The notes beneath the pieces are model-generated. The model saw only the letters and a program-made list of their open reading frames with translations, did not search any database and was not told the DNA's origin. A stretch of 64,000 nt of DNA from assembly GCF_008704535.1 (NCBI RefSeq), contig NZ_CP023701.1, forward strand, positions 5,126,001 through 5,190,000. Direction: 5' to 3'. The stretch is from Streptomyces subrutilus (GTDB taxonomy: Bacteria; Actinomycetota; Actinomycetes; Streptomycetales; Streptomycetaceae). Position 1 is the stretch's first letter. Each line of letters opens with the position of its first letter. This document shows, one piece after another, positions 52,247-60,924 of the stretch. Both the position numbers and the translations under genes were made by a program.

Positions 52247-53362
52247 GTGGTTCTCAAAACCTTCGGCTGGTCGTTCGCAATCACTGCGCTCGGTCTGGTC
52301 GCAGCGGTGTTCTACGGGGGGTGGCAGGCGTTCGGGGTCGTTGCGATCCTGTCGGTCCTGGAGATCTCGCTGTCTTTCGACAACGCGGTGGTCAACGCCG
52401 GAATCCTGAAGAAGATGAGTGCCTTCTGGCAGAAGATCTTCCTCACCATCGGTGTCCTGATCGCCGTGTTCGGCATGCGCCTGGTCTTCCCCGTCGTGAT
52501 CGTCGCGATCAGTGCCAAGATCGGGCCGATCGAGGCCGTCGACCTGGCGGTCTCCGACAAGGAGATGTACCAGCAGCTCGTCACGGACGCCCATCCGTCC
52601 ATCGCGGCCTTCGGCGGCATGTTCCTTCTGATGATCTTCCTCGACTTCATCTTCGAGGACCGTGACATCAAGTGGCTGGCCTGGCTGGAGCGTCCCCTCG
52701 CCAAGCTCGGCAAGGTCGACATGCTGTCGGCCTGCATCGCGCTCATCGTCCTGGTCATCACCTCGATGACCTTCGCCGCCAACGCCCACCAGCACGGCGG
52801 CATGCACGTCGACAAGGGCCAGACCGTCCTGATCTCGGGTGTCCTCGGCCTGATCACCTACATGGTGGTCGGCGGCCTCTCCGGCTACTTCGAGAACAAG
52901 TTGGAGGAGGAAGAGGAAGCCGAGCAGGAGGCCGAGGAGGAGGCCAAGAAGACCGGCAAGCCCGTCTCGGCCGCCGTCATGGCCGGCAAGGCCGCCTTCT
53001 TCATGTTCCTCTACCTCGAAGTCCTCGACGCCTCCTTCTCCTTCGACGGGGTCATCGGCGCCTTCGCCATCACCAACGACATCGTGCTGATGGCCCTCGG
53101 CCTCGGCATCGGTGCCATGTACGTCCGTTCGCTCACGGTCTACCTGGTCCGCCAGGGCACCCTGGACGACTACGTCTACCTGGAGCACGGCGCCCACTAC
53201 GCCATCGGCGCCCTCGCCGTGATCCTCCTCGTCACCATCCAGTACGAGATCAACGAGGTCATCACGGGCCTCGTCGGCGTGGTGCTGATCGGCTGGTCCT
53301 TCTGGTCCTCCGTGCGCCGAAACAAGCGCCTGGAACTGGAGGGTTCCACCGCGGAGGCATGA
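52247..53362 (+). CDS. DUF475/TerC-superfamily membrane protein
   Basis: 371 aa; GTG at 52247 with GAGG five bases upstream (GTG at 52241 is an alternative). Nine or so membrane helices. SLSFDNAVVNAGIL and SFSFDGVIGAF are the paired TerC metal-site motifs with acidic residues inside helices. A cytoplasmic loop is strongly acidic (NKLEEEEEAEQEAEEEAKK). TerC-type proteins export or handle divalent metal and are functional partners of TerD. Part of the terD-terD-DUF475 transcript, which ends at a hairpin. Confidence 0.92.
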   Translation: MVLKTFGWSFAITALGLVAAVFYGGWQAFGVVAILSVLEISLSFDNAVVNAGILKKMSAFWQKIFLTIGVLIAVFGMRLVFPVVIVAISAKIGPIEAVDLAVSDKEMYQQLVTDAHPSIAAFGGMFLLMIFLDFIFEDRDIKWLAWLERPLAKLGKVDMLSACIALIVLVITSMTFAANAHQHGGMHVDKGQTVLISGVLGLITYMVVGGLSGYFENKLEEEEEAEQEAEEEAKKTGKPVSAAVMAGKAAFFMFLYLEVLDASFSFDGVIGAFAITNDIVLMALGLGIGAMYVRSLTVYLVRQGTLDDYVYLEHGAHYAIGALAVILLVTIQYEINEVITGLVGVVLIGWSFWSSVRRNKRLELEGSTAEA

Positions 53363-53390
53363 CCCCGGCGGTAATGCGGAACGCTCTTGT

Positions 53391-53434
53391 GCGGGGCGGC
53401 CCGGCGGGTCCACGGATCCTCCGGGCCGCCCCGC
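53391..53434 (+). terminator. Terminator after DUF475 gene
   Basis: A perfect 14-bp stem (53391-53404 / 53421-53434) with a 16-base loop, 29 bases after the stop. Confidence 0.75.
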
Positions 53435-53491
53435 TCGCGTGCGCGTCCGGCGTGCGCGTCAGGGGACCAGGGAGAAACAGGGGGGTAGGGG

Positions 53492-54232
53492 ATGGGCTTC
53501 TTCGACGGCATCCTGGGCAGCCGTGCCCAGCAGTTCCAGTCGGGCAGCGCCTCGTCGAACGCGATCGAGCTGACCAGGCGGCAACCGACGGTGTCGCTCA
53601 CCAAACAGGGGGCGGTCCACGGCAATCTGCGCGTCAACCTGTCCTGGCGCATGCGCACCTCGGACTTCGGGGGCCGCTCCGGCCAGAGCGGGCAGCTCTT
53701 CCGCCACCCGTTCAAGCTGTTCAAACCGGACATGGTGCAGGCGCACACCCAGGGCATGGTCAACGTCGACCTCGACATGGGCTGCCTGTACGAGCTCACG
53801 GACGGCACCCGGGGCGCCGTACAGCCGCTGGGCAACCTGCTCGGCGACATCAACGACCCGCCGTTCGTCAAGCTCAGCGGCGACGACCGGTTCGGTTCGG
53901 CGTCGGGGGAGACCCTCTACGTCAACCTCGACCACGCCGACGAGATCAAGCGGCTGCTGGTCTTCGTCTACATCTACGACCAGACCCCGGCCTTCGACCG
54001 GACGCACGCCATGGTGACCCTCTACCCGGTCACCGGGCCGCGGATCGAGATACCGCTGGACGAGCGGCACCCGCAGGCCCGCTCCTGCGCGGTCGTCTCC
54101 ATGGAGAAGGTCAAGGGCGAGCTCGTGGTGCGGCGCGAGGTGAAGTTCGTGTACGGGTTCCAGGCCGAGCTGGACCGGCTCTACGGCTGGGGGCTCCAGT
54201 GGGGCCGGGGCTACAAGAGCACCAAGGCCTGA
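53492..54232 (+). CDS. TerA-like tellurium-resistance protein
   Basis: 246 aa. IELTRRQPTVSLTKQGAVHGNLRVNLSWRM at the start, then VNVDLDMGCLYELTDGTRGAVQPLGN, FVKLSGDDRFGS and FVYIYDQTPAFDRTHAMVTLYP. These blocks are those of TerA/TerD-fold proteins (a second jelly-roll-like Ca-binding fold). It is convergent with the following TerD-like gene, with 38 bases between. Confidence 0.88.
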   Translation: MGFFDGILGSRAQQFQSGSASSNAIELTRRQPTVSLTKQGAVHGNLRVNLSWRMRTSDFGGRSGQSGQLFRHPFKLFKPDMVQAHTQGMVNVDLDMGCLYELTDGTRGAVQPLGNLLGDINDPPFVKLSGDDRFGSASGETLYVNLDHADEIKRLLVFVYIYDQTPAFDRTHAMVTLYPVTGPRIEIPLDERHPQARSCAVVSMEKVKGELVVRREVKFVYGFQAELDRLYGWGLQWGRGYKSTKA

Positions 54233-54270
54233 CCGCGGCCGGCGGCCGGGCGCCGCCTCGCCGGCGCGAC

Positions 54271-55023
54271 CTAGCGCCGGACGAACTGCGGGCCCTGCAC
54301 CGGGAGCCGGAAGGACGGGTCGGCGCCCGGGCCCGGCACCGGTGACACGGGCTGGGGGTACCCGTAGGCGGGCGGAACGGCGGGCGGGGCCTGCGTGGGC
54401 GGCACCATGGCGGCCGTCTGCTCGGAGGTGGGTCCCGCGGAGGGGCTGCCCGCGGCGCCCTCGGCTGCGTTCTCGTCGACGGAGATGCCGTGGTCGGTCG
54501 CCAGGCCCACCAGCCCGTCCGAGTAGCCCTCGCCGAGGGCCCGGAACTTCCACCCGTCGCCCCGGCGGTACAGCTCGCCGCAGATCAGCGCCGTCTCGGA
54601 GCCGGTCTCGGGCCGCACGTCGAAGTGGGCCAGCGGTTCGGATCCGCCGGACGCGGTGGCGTCGTAGAGCAGGATGCGCAGGTCGTGGACCCGCTCGAAG
54701 GGGACGTCCTCGGCCGAGGCGACCACGAGGATCCGGTCCACCGCCGGGGGCACCGTCCGCAGGTCGGCCTGGACGGCGTCGGTGACCGCGTCGCCGATCT
54801 GCTTCTTGCCCAGGCGCCACACGGCTCCCGAGGGGTGCCGCGGCTGGTTGTAGAAGACGAAGTCCTCGTCCGAGCGCACCCGGCCGTCCGGGCCCACGAG
54901 CAGCGCGGAGGCGTCCACGTCCGGCACCTCGGGGCCGCCGGTCCAGCGCAGCACGGCCCGCACCGCCAGGGCGGTGACCGGGATGTTGGAGCCCTTCTGC
55001 ATCGCGTGCGTCATGCCCGTCAT
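54271..55023 (-). CDS. TerD-like protein with Pro-rich C-terminal tail
   Basis: 250 aa. The TerD domain is MQKGSNIPVTALAVRAVLRWTGGPEVPDVDASALLVGPDGRVRSDEDFVFYNQ...VHDLRILLYDATASGG...ETALICGELYRRGDGWKFRALGEGYSDGLVGLATDHGI. A low-complexity tail follows (AAMVPPTQAPPAVPPAYGYPQPVSPVPG). The acidic Ca loop seen in the other two copies is weaker here. It is divergent from the lyase operon, with a 185-base promoter gap, and may co-respond. Confidence 0.88.
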   Translation of the reverse strand: MTGMTHAMQKGSNIPVTALAVRAVLRWTGGPEVPDVDASALLVGPDGRVRSDEDFVFYNQPRHPSGAVWRLGKKQIGDAVTDAVQADLRTVPPAVDRILVVASAEDVPFERVHDLRILLYDATASGGSEPLAHFDVRPETGSETALICGELYRRGDGWKFRALGEGYSDGLVGLATDHGISVDENAAEGAAGSPSAGPTSEQTAAMVPPTQAPPAVPPAYGYPQPVSPVPGPGADPSFRLPVQGPQFVRR

Positions 55024-55208
55024 CCTGCCCTCCCGGGGTGGACCGGGACAATGCGGCCCCCCGCCGGGCCTTGTTTCGAACGCGAGAGCTGGGCATGGTG
55101 CAAGAGGGTTACCTGAACTTCATGTGCTTGAGGAACTCTTGACTCCTGTTCGTACGTACTATTACCGGCCACGCCAAATGGGCCGCCGAGGCAGTACGGG
55201 GGAAGCAC

Positions 55209-56396
55209 ATGCGTCACTTTGGACACATATCGTCCACCGCCCGTAAGGACCTCTTCCACCAGGAACCGGTCGAGTTCACCGGCGCCTCCTCGGCCCGCAT
55301 CCTCGCCGCGGCCCTGGGGGCCACGCTCTACAGCCCGGCCACCCGGCCCCACCTCGCCGCCGACATCCGCAAGCAGGCGGGCCGCGGGGTCGTCTCCATG
55401 GTCCTCTGCCTGGAGGATTCCATCAGCGACGCAGACGTGGCCGGAGCCGAGGACAACCTCGTCCGGCAGTTCACCGAGCTCGACGCCGACGCCGATGCCG
55501 ACGACGCCGACGACACGGAGCTCCCGCTCCTGTTCGTCCGCGTCCGCACGGCCGAGCAGATACCCGACCTCGTGCGCCGCCTGGGCCGCGCCTCCCGGCG
55601 ACTGGCCGGATTCGTACTACCCAAATTCGACGAGCACCGCGGCGCGGCCTTCCTCGACGCCGTGGCCGCCGCCGAGGCCCTGAGCGCCGGACCCCGCCTG
55701 TATGCCATGCCCGTCCTGGAGACCCCCGAGCTCCTGCACCTCGAAACCCGCGTCGAAGCCCTCGCCGGCATCTCCCGGACCGTCAACGCCCACCGCGACC
55801 GGGTGCTGGCCCTGCGCCTGGGCGTCACCGACTTCTGCTCGGCCTACGGCCTGCGGCGCACCCCCGACATGACCGCCTACGACGTCCAGATCGTGGCCGG
55901 GGTGATCGCGGACGTCGTCAACGTCCTCAGCCGCGCCGACGGCACCGGATTCACGGTCACCGGCCCGGTCTGGGAGTACTTCCGCAGCCAGCAGCGCCTC
56001 TTCAAGCCCCAGCTGCGCCGCAGCCCCTTCCTGGAGGAGGGCGTCGAAGAGCTGCGCACCGCCCTGATCGAGCACGACCTCGACGGACTGCTGCGCGAGA
56101 TCGAGCTCGACCGGGCCAACGGCCTGCTCGGCAAGACCTGCATCCACCCCGCCCACGTCACGCCCGTGCACGCACTGTCCGTGGTCTCGCACGAGGAGTT
56201 CAGCGACGCCCAGGACATCCTGCGGCCCGAGAGCGGCGGCGGCGGAGTGATGCGTTCCGTCTACACGAACAAGATGAACGAGGTGAAGCCCCACCGGGCC
56301 TGGGCGGAGCGCACCATGCTGCGCGCCGAGGTCTTCGGTGTGGCCAGGGAGGAGGTCGGCTTCGTCGACCTGCTCACTGCCGGTCTCCACGTATGA
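55209..56396 (+). CDS. HpcH/HpaI aldolase/citrate-lyase-fold protein (Ter cluster)
   Basis: 395 aa; GGGGGAAG before the ATG. VVSMVLCLEDSISD (acidic metal site), LPLLFVRVRTAEQ, GFVLPKFDEH and LYAMPVLETPE with RVLALRLGVTDFCSAYG follow the HpcH/citrate-lyase beta TIM barrel. An acidic run (LDADADADDADDTE, near 93-106) is inserted in a loop. In Ter-linked clusters such lyases are thought to supply a building block for a nucleoside-like metabolite. ATGA overlap with the next gene shows coupling. Confidence 0.87.
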   Translation: MRHFGHISSTARKDLFHQEPVEFTGASSARILAAALGATLYSPATRPHLAADIRKQAGRGVVSMVLCLEDSISDADVAGAEDNLVRQFTELDADADADDADDTELPLLFVRVRTAEQIPDLVRRLGRASRRLAGFVLPKFDEHRGAAFLDAVAAAEALSAGPRLYAMPVLETPELLHLETRVEALAGISRTVNAHRDRVLALRLGVTDFCSAYGLRRTPDMTAYDVQIVAGVIADVVNVLSRADGTGFTVTGPVWEYFRSQQRLFKPQLRRSPFLEEGVEELRTALIEHDLDGLLREIELDRANGLLGKTCIHPAHVTPVHALSVVSHEEFSDAQDILRPESGGGGVMRSVYTNKMNEVKPHRAWAERTMLRAEVFGVAREEVGFVDLLTAGLHV

Positions 56397-58906
56397 GCGG
56401 GCCCGTGCCCGAGCCGAACCAGAGAAAAGGCGAGACGATCGAAGCTGTGTGGTCGGGAACGTGGGTCGCGCGGCGGCTCGGCATCACCCTGGACGACGAG
56501 GGGCCGGACACCGGGCGGCCGCGACTGGAGGAACTGCTGGGCCTGGCCCTGCGGCGCAATCCCAAGCGGGCGCACCTGCTGGTCTCGCAGGTGCTCGGCA
56601 AGCACGTCCCGCAGTCCCCGGCGACCGTCTACGCCGCCGGACACGGGCTCGGCGAGCGGGTCCGCGCCCTCCTCGGCGACGAGGACGCCGCCCGCGCGGT
56701 GGTCCTCGGCTACGCCGAGACCGCCACCGGACTCGGCCACAGCGTCGCCGACGGCCTGGGCCCCGCCCCCTACCTGCACTCCACCCGCCGGCCCGTGCCC
56801 GGAGTGCGGCCCGCGGGCGGCTTCGAAGAGGCCCACTCGCACGCCACCTCGCACCTGCTGCTCCCCGAAGACCCCGCGCTGCTGGCCGGCAGCGGCCCGC
56901 TGGTCCTGGTCGACGACGAGTTCTCCACCGGCAACACGGTCCTGAACACCATCCGCGACCTGCACGCCCGCCACCCCCGCCGGCACTACGTGGTCGTCGC
57001 CCTCGTCGACATGCGCTCCCCGGCCGACCGCGACCGCCTCACCGGCTTCGCCGCCGAGCTCGGGGCCCGCGTCGACCTCGTCGCCCTGGCCTCCGGCACC
57101 GCGACCCTCCCCGAAGGGGTCCTGGCCAAGGGCCGCGCCCTGGTCGAGGAGTACGACACCGCGACCGCGACGCCGCCCGCGACCCCGACCGCGACGCCGC
57201 CCGCGGCACAGGACGCGGGCGTTCCCGGCGCCCCCTCCGGGACCTGGGAGCAGGTCGCCCTGGACTGGCCCGCCGGGCTCCCGGACGGCGGCCGGCACGG
57301 CTTCACCGCCGCCCACCGCGCCCGTCTCGAAGCCGCCCTGCCCGCCCTCGCCCGCCGGCTCACGGCCGCCCTCGGCACGGCACCCGGGCGCGTCCTCGTC
57401 CTCGGCAACGAAGAGCTGATGTACGCCCCGCTGCGCCTCGCCATGGCCCTGGAGGAGACCGGGGCCGCCCGCGAGGTCCGCTTCTCGACCACCACCCGCT
57501 CACCTGTCCTCGCCGTGGACGACCCCGGCTACGCCATCCGCACCCGGCTCGTCTTCCCCGCCCACGACGACCCCGTCGACGGCCCCGGCGACCGCTACGC
57601 CTACAACGTCGCCGGCGCCGGCTTCGACGCCGTCGTCGCCGTCGTCGACTCCGCCGGGGACACCCCCGCCCTGCGCACCGGGCTCCTGGCGGCCCTCGCC
57701 CCGCACACCGGCCGGGTCCTGCTGGCCGTCGTACCGTCCTACGCACCCGACCGGCGGGAGCCGACCATGCCCGAGCCCCTGCGCGGCCCCGCCTTCTCCT
57801 CGTACGCCCCCGAGGACGTCGGCTGGCTGCTCCAAGACCTCTCCGACGTCGAGCTGGAGGCCCCGACCGAGGAGCGCGAGGAGGCCATCCAGGCGGGCGG
57901 CGCCCACTACGCCGAGTCCCTGCCCGTCGAGTACCAGCCGACCCCGCAGTACCAGGAGCTCTACCGGAGCGCCCTGACCGCCTCCGCCGCCCGCGTGGCC
58001 CGGGCCGTCGGCACCGTCACCGAGACCGTCCTCGCCGAACGCTCCCCCTCCCCGGTCCTGGTCTCCCTGGCCCGCGCCGGCACCCCCGTCGGCGTGCTCA
58101 TGCGCCGCTGGGCCCGGCTGCGGCACGGCCTGGACCTCCCGCACTACGCCGTCTCCATCGTCCGCGGCCGCGGCATCGACGCCAACGCGCTGCGCTGGCT
58201 GGCCGCCCACCACGACCCCGCCGACGTCGTCTTCGTCGACGGCTGGACCGGCAAGGGCGCCATCAGCCGCGAGCTGCGCGACGCCCTCGCCGCGTTCGAC
58301 GGGTTCAACCCCGAGATCGTCGTCCTCGCCGACCCCGGCTCCTGCGTCGAGACGTACGGCACCCGCGAGGACTTCCTGATCCCCTCCGCCTGTCTCAATT
58401 CCACCGTCTCCGGGCTCGTCTCGCGTACGGTGCTCAGGTCCGACCTGGTCGGCCCCGCCGACTTCCACGGCGCGAAGTTCTACCGCGAGCTCGCCGGAGC
58501 CGACGTCTCCGTCGACTTCGTCGACACCGTCGCCGCCCGTTTCGACGAGGTGGCCGACGCCGTCGACGCCGAGGTCAAGGAACTCCTCGCGGCCGACCGG
58601 ACCCCGACCTGGGAAGGCTGGGCGGCGGTCGAGCGGATCAGCGAGGAGTACGGCATCCACGACGTGAACCTGGTCAAGCCCGGCGTCGGCGAGACCACCC
58701 GCGTGCTCTTGCGCCGCGTGCCGTGGAAGATCCTCGCCCGGCGCGGCGCCGGAGCCGACCTGGAACACGTCCGGCTCCTCGCCGAACAGCGCGCGGTACC
58801 CGTCGAAGAGGTCGACGGGCTGCCCTACACCTGCGTCGGACTCATCCACCCCCGATTCACGCGCGGCGCCACCGGCGCCGACGGGAAGGCTGTGGCCTCG
58901 AAGTGA
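56393..58906 (+). CDS. Four-part fusion: PRTase, TRSP, StiP/PRTase-like, PELOTA
   Basis: 837 aa. Residues about 40-250 are a phosphoribosyltransferase with the PRPP loop VLVDDEFSTGNT (171-182). A Thr/Pro linker (TATATPPATPTATPP, 256-270) leads to a TRSP-like domain (about 285-455, FSTTTRSP at 334-341). Residues about 465-730 are a second PRTase-like/StiP domain with VVFVDGWTGKGAIS (612-625) and a conserved Cys661 (DPGSCVETYG). The last 75 residues (NLVKPGVGETTRVLLRRVPWKILARR...YTCVGLIHPRFTRG) match the PELOTA_1 RNA-binding domain. Known Ter-linked clusters contain these parts, often as separate proteins. Likely makes or attaches a ribosyl metabolite. Confidence 0.85.
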   Translation: MSGPVPEPNQRKGETIEAVWSGTWVARRLGITLDDEGPDTGRPRLEELLGLALRRNPKRAHLLVSQVLGKHVPQSPATVYAAGHGLGERVRALLGDEDAARAVVLGYAETATGLGHSVADGLGPAPYLHSTRRPVPGVRPAGGFEEAHSHATSHLLLPEDPALLAGSGPLVLVDDEFSTGNTVLNTIRDLHARHPRRHYVVVALVDMRSPADRDRLTGFAAELGARVDLVALASGTATLPEGVLAKGRALVEEYDTATATPPATPTATPPAAQDAGVPGAPSGTWEQVALDWPAGLPDGGRHGFTAAHRARLEAALPALARRLTAALGTAPGRVLVLGNEELMYAPLRLAMALEETGAAREVRFSTTTRSPVLAVDDPGYAIRTRLVFPAHDDPVDGPGDRYAYNVAGAGFDAVVAVVDSAGDTPALRTGLLAALAPHTGRVLLAVVPSYAPDRREPTMPEPLRGPAFSSYAPEDVGWLLQDLSDVELEAPTEEREEAIQAGGAHYAESLPVEYQPTPQYQELYRSALTASAARVARAVGTVTETVLAERSPSPVLVSLARAGTPVGVLMRRWARLRHGLDLPHYAVSIVRGRGIDANALRWLAAHHDPADVVFVDGWTGKGAISRELRDALAAFDGFNPEIVVLADPGSCVETYGTREDFLIPSACLNSTVSGLVSRTVLRSDLVGPADFHGAKFYRELAGADVSVDFVDTVAARFDEVADAVDAEVKELLAADRTPTWEGWAAVERISEEYGIHDVNLVKPGVGETTRVLLRRVPWKILARRGAGADLEHVRLLAEQRAVPVEEVDGLPYTCVGLIHPRFTRGATGADGKAVASK

Positions 58907-59733
58907 CCGTCCTGATCGCCAGCGACCTCGACCGCACGCTCATCTACTCGGCGGCCGCCCTCGGCCTGACCATGCCCGACCCGGTGGCCCCCCGCCTGCT
59001 GTGCGTCGAGGTCCACGAGAGCCGACCGCTGTCCTACATGACGGAGACGGCGGCCGGACTCCTGACGGAACTGACCGCCGACCCCTCGGTGGTCTTCGTC
59101 CCGACGACCACGCGGACCCGCAAGCAGTACCAGCGCATCCGCTTCCCCGGCCTCCCGATCCGCTACGCCATCTGCGCCAACGGCGGCCAGATCCTCGTCG
59201 ACGGGGTCCCCGACCGCGACTGGCGGCGGCAGGTCGCCGCCCGCCTCGCCGAGGAGTGCGCCCCGCTCGAAGAGGTCCACGCCCACCTGCTGGCGACGGC
59301 CGACCCGGCCTGGCTGCGCAAGGCGCGCGTGGCCGAGGACCTCTTCGCGTACCTCGTCGTCGAACGCGCCCTGGTCCCCGCCGAGTGGCTCAAGGCCCTG
59401 GTGGAGTGGTCGGGCGCACGCGGCTGGACCGTCTCGCTCCAGGGCCGCAAGATCTACGCCGTACCGCGCCCGCTCACCAAGAGCGCCGCCATGCGCGAGA
59501 TCGCCCGCCGCACCGGGGCCGCCACCACCCTCGCCGCCGGCGACTCCCTCCTCGACGCCGACCTGCTGCTCGCCGCCGACCTGGGGTGGCGGCCCGGCCA
59601 CGGAGAACTCGCCGACGCCGCCTGGGAGGCCCCGTCCGTGACGGCCCTGCACACCGCCGGAGTGCTCGCGGGCGAGGAAATCGTCCGGTCGTTCACCCGC
59701 GAGGCCGCCCGGCTGGGCAGACTGGACGCATGA
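58903..59733 (+). CDS. HAD-superfamily phosphatase (Ter cluster)
   Basis: 276 aa from GTG that overlaps the fusion gene stop (GTGA at 58903-58906). SDLDRTLIYS (nucleophile Asp pair), PTTTRTRKQYQRI, LTKSAAMREIARR (Lys) and LAAGDSLLDADLLLAADLG give the HAD Cof/sucrose-phosphatase-like layout. It probably removes phosphate from the ribosylated intermediate made by the neighbouring PRTase. Its stop overlaps the next start. Confidence 0.88.
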   Translation: MTVLIASDLDRTLIYSAAALGLTMPDPVAPRLLCVEVHESRPLSYMTETAAGLLTELTADPSVVFVPTTTRTRKQYQRIRFPGLPIRYAICANGGQILVDGVPDRDWRRQVAARLAEECAPLEEVHAHLLATADPAWLRKARVAEDLFAYLVVERALVPAEWLKALVEWSGARGWTVSLQGRKIYAVPRPLTKSAAMREIARRTGAATTLAAGDSLLDADLLLAADLGWRPGHGELADAAWEAPSVTALHTAGVLAGEEIVRSFTREAARLGRLDA

Positions 59734-60389
59734 CCAAGGGCAACAGCACCAAGATCACCGATGAGCTCTACCAGTACGTGCTCGCCCACAACCCCCCGCT
59801 GGACGCGGTCCAGCGGGGGCTCGTGGCGACGACGTACGAGAAGTTCCCGGACGTGGCCGGCATGCAGTCGGCCGAGGAACAGGGCCCTCTGCTGGCCTTC
59901 CTCGTCCGGCTGACCGGCGCCCGCCACATCGTGGAGGTCGGCACCTTCACCGGCTTCTCCTCGCTCTCCATGGCCCAGGCCCTGCCCCCGGACGGCCGCC
60001 TCATCGCCTGCGACGTCTCGGAGGAGTGGACGGCGTACGGCCGCGAGGCCTGGGAGGCCGCGGGCGTCGCCGACCGCGTCGAACTGCGCATCGGACCGGC
60101 CCTGGACACCCTGCGCGCCATGCCGACCGACGAGCACGTCGACCTCGCGTACGTGGACGCGGACAAGGAGGGCCAGATCGCCTACTGGGAAGAGCTCGTA
60201 CCGCGCCTGCGCCCGGGCGGTCTGATCGTCACGGACAACACGCTCTACCACGGCGCCGTCCTGGACGAAGCGGCCACCGGCTCGGCGGCGGGCGTCCGCG
60301 CCTTCAACGACCACGTCGCGGCGGACCCGCGCATGGATTCGGTCCTGCTGGCGATCTCGGACGGCCTGACCCTCTCGCGCAAGCGCTAG
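59730..60389 (+). CDS. SAM-dependent O-methyltransferase (family 3)
   Basis: 219 aa; ATGA coupling to the HAD gene. IVEVGTFTGFSSLSMAQALPPDGRLIACDVS is the SAM motif, LAYVDADKEGQIAYWEEL the metal/active site, and PGGLIVTDNTLYHGAVLD the next conserved block of caffeoyl-CoA-type O-methyltransferases. It is the last of the four coupled genes, so it may methylate the product of the Ter pathway. A GC-rich hairpin follows. Confidence 0.92.
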   Translation: MTKGNSTKITDELYQYVLAHNPPLDAVQRGLVATTYEKFPDVAGMQSAEEQGPLLAFLVRLTGARHIVEVGTFTGFSSLSMAQALPPDGRLIACDVSEEWTAYGREAWEAAGVADRVELRIGPALDTLRAMPTDEHVDLAYVDADKEGQIAYWEELVPRLRPGGLIVTDNTLYHGAVLDEAATGSAAGVRAFNDHVAADPRMDSVLLAISDGLTLSRKR

Positions 60390-60414
60390 CACTGGCGGCA
60401 GCGGCGGTGCGGCC

Positions 60415-60456
60415 GCCGGCGCGGGATCGCGGCGGCGGCCGCGCTTCCGCGCCGGC
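60415..60456 (+). terminator. Hairpin after Ter operon
   Basis: GCCGGCGCGG (60415-60424) pairs with CCGCGCCGGC (60447-60456) across a GC-rich 22-base loop, 26 bases after the methyltransferase stop. Confidence 0.4.
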
Positions 60457-60501
60457 GGTTGCCGTCAGCGGGAGGGGGAGCGGAGCGGGAGGCGGAGACG
60501 G

Positions 60502-60729
60502 TCAGCCGCAGCCGCCGCCCCCGCAGCAGCCACCGCCCCCGCCCCCGCCGCCGCCCATCGCCGGTGCGGGGGCGCCGGCGGAGCTGCCGCCCACGGCGAC
60601 GGCCGAGAGCAGCTTGACGGTGTCGGAGTGCCCCGCGGGGCAGTCGGCGGGCGCGGAGGACTCGGCCATGGGACGGCTGACCTCGAAGGTGTCTTCGCAG
60701 GTCCGGCAGCGGTATTCGTAACGAGGCAT
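60502..60729 (-). CDS. FmdB-family zinc-ribbon protein with Gly/Cys tail
   Basis: 75 aa. MPRYEYRCRTCEDTFEVSRPM...CPAGH is the FmdB (CxxC...C) zinc ribbon that often acts as a regulator or chaperone. The tail is low complexity: nine Gly, CC, GGGG, CG. It lies convergent to the Ter operon. Confidence 0.85.
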   Translation of the reverse strand: MPRYEYRCRTCEDTFEVSRPMAESSAPADCPAGHSDTVKLLSAVAVGGSSAGAPAPAMGGGGGGGGGCCGGGGCG

Positions 60730-60924
60730 ACGGGCAAGGCTAAGCCGCCGCACCCCGTACGGACATCCTCTCCCCGGAAACACACCGAGGAACGCGCGCG
60801 GGGTATCGCGGAGGACGGCGGAAGCGGGACTACGGGAGGGAGGACCGCGGGGGCCACGGGGACTACGGGAGCCACGGAGACCACCGGGACTCCGGGGGCC
60901 ACGGAGGCCGCGGGGCCACGGGGC

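Noticed and set aside
56338..58900. Very long plus-strand open frame (about 1131 codons) overlapping the fusion gene
   Set aside because: Its first two-thirds is Arg/Pro-rich out-of-frame reading of the PRTase fusion. Only its end is real (the HAD gene, starting at 58903).
60730..60924. Possible small gene in GGGACTACGGGAGCC-type repeats
   Set aside because: No start signal or coding pattern; it is low-complexity sequence between two minus-strand genes.
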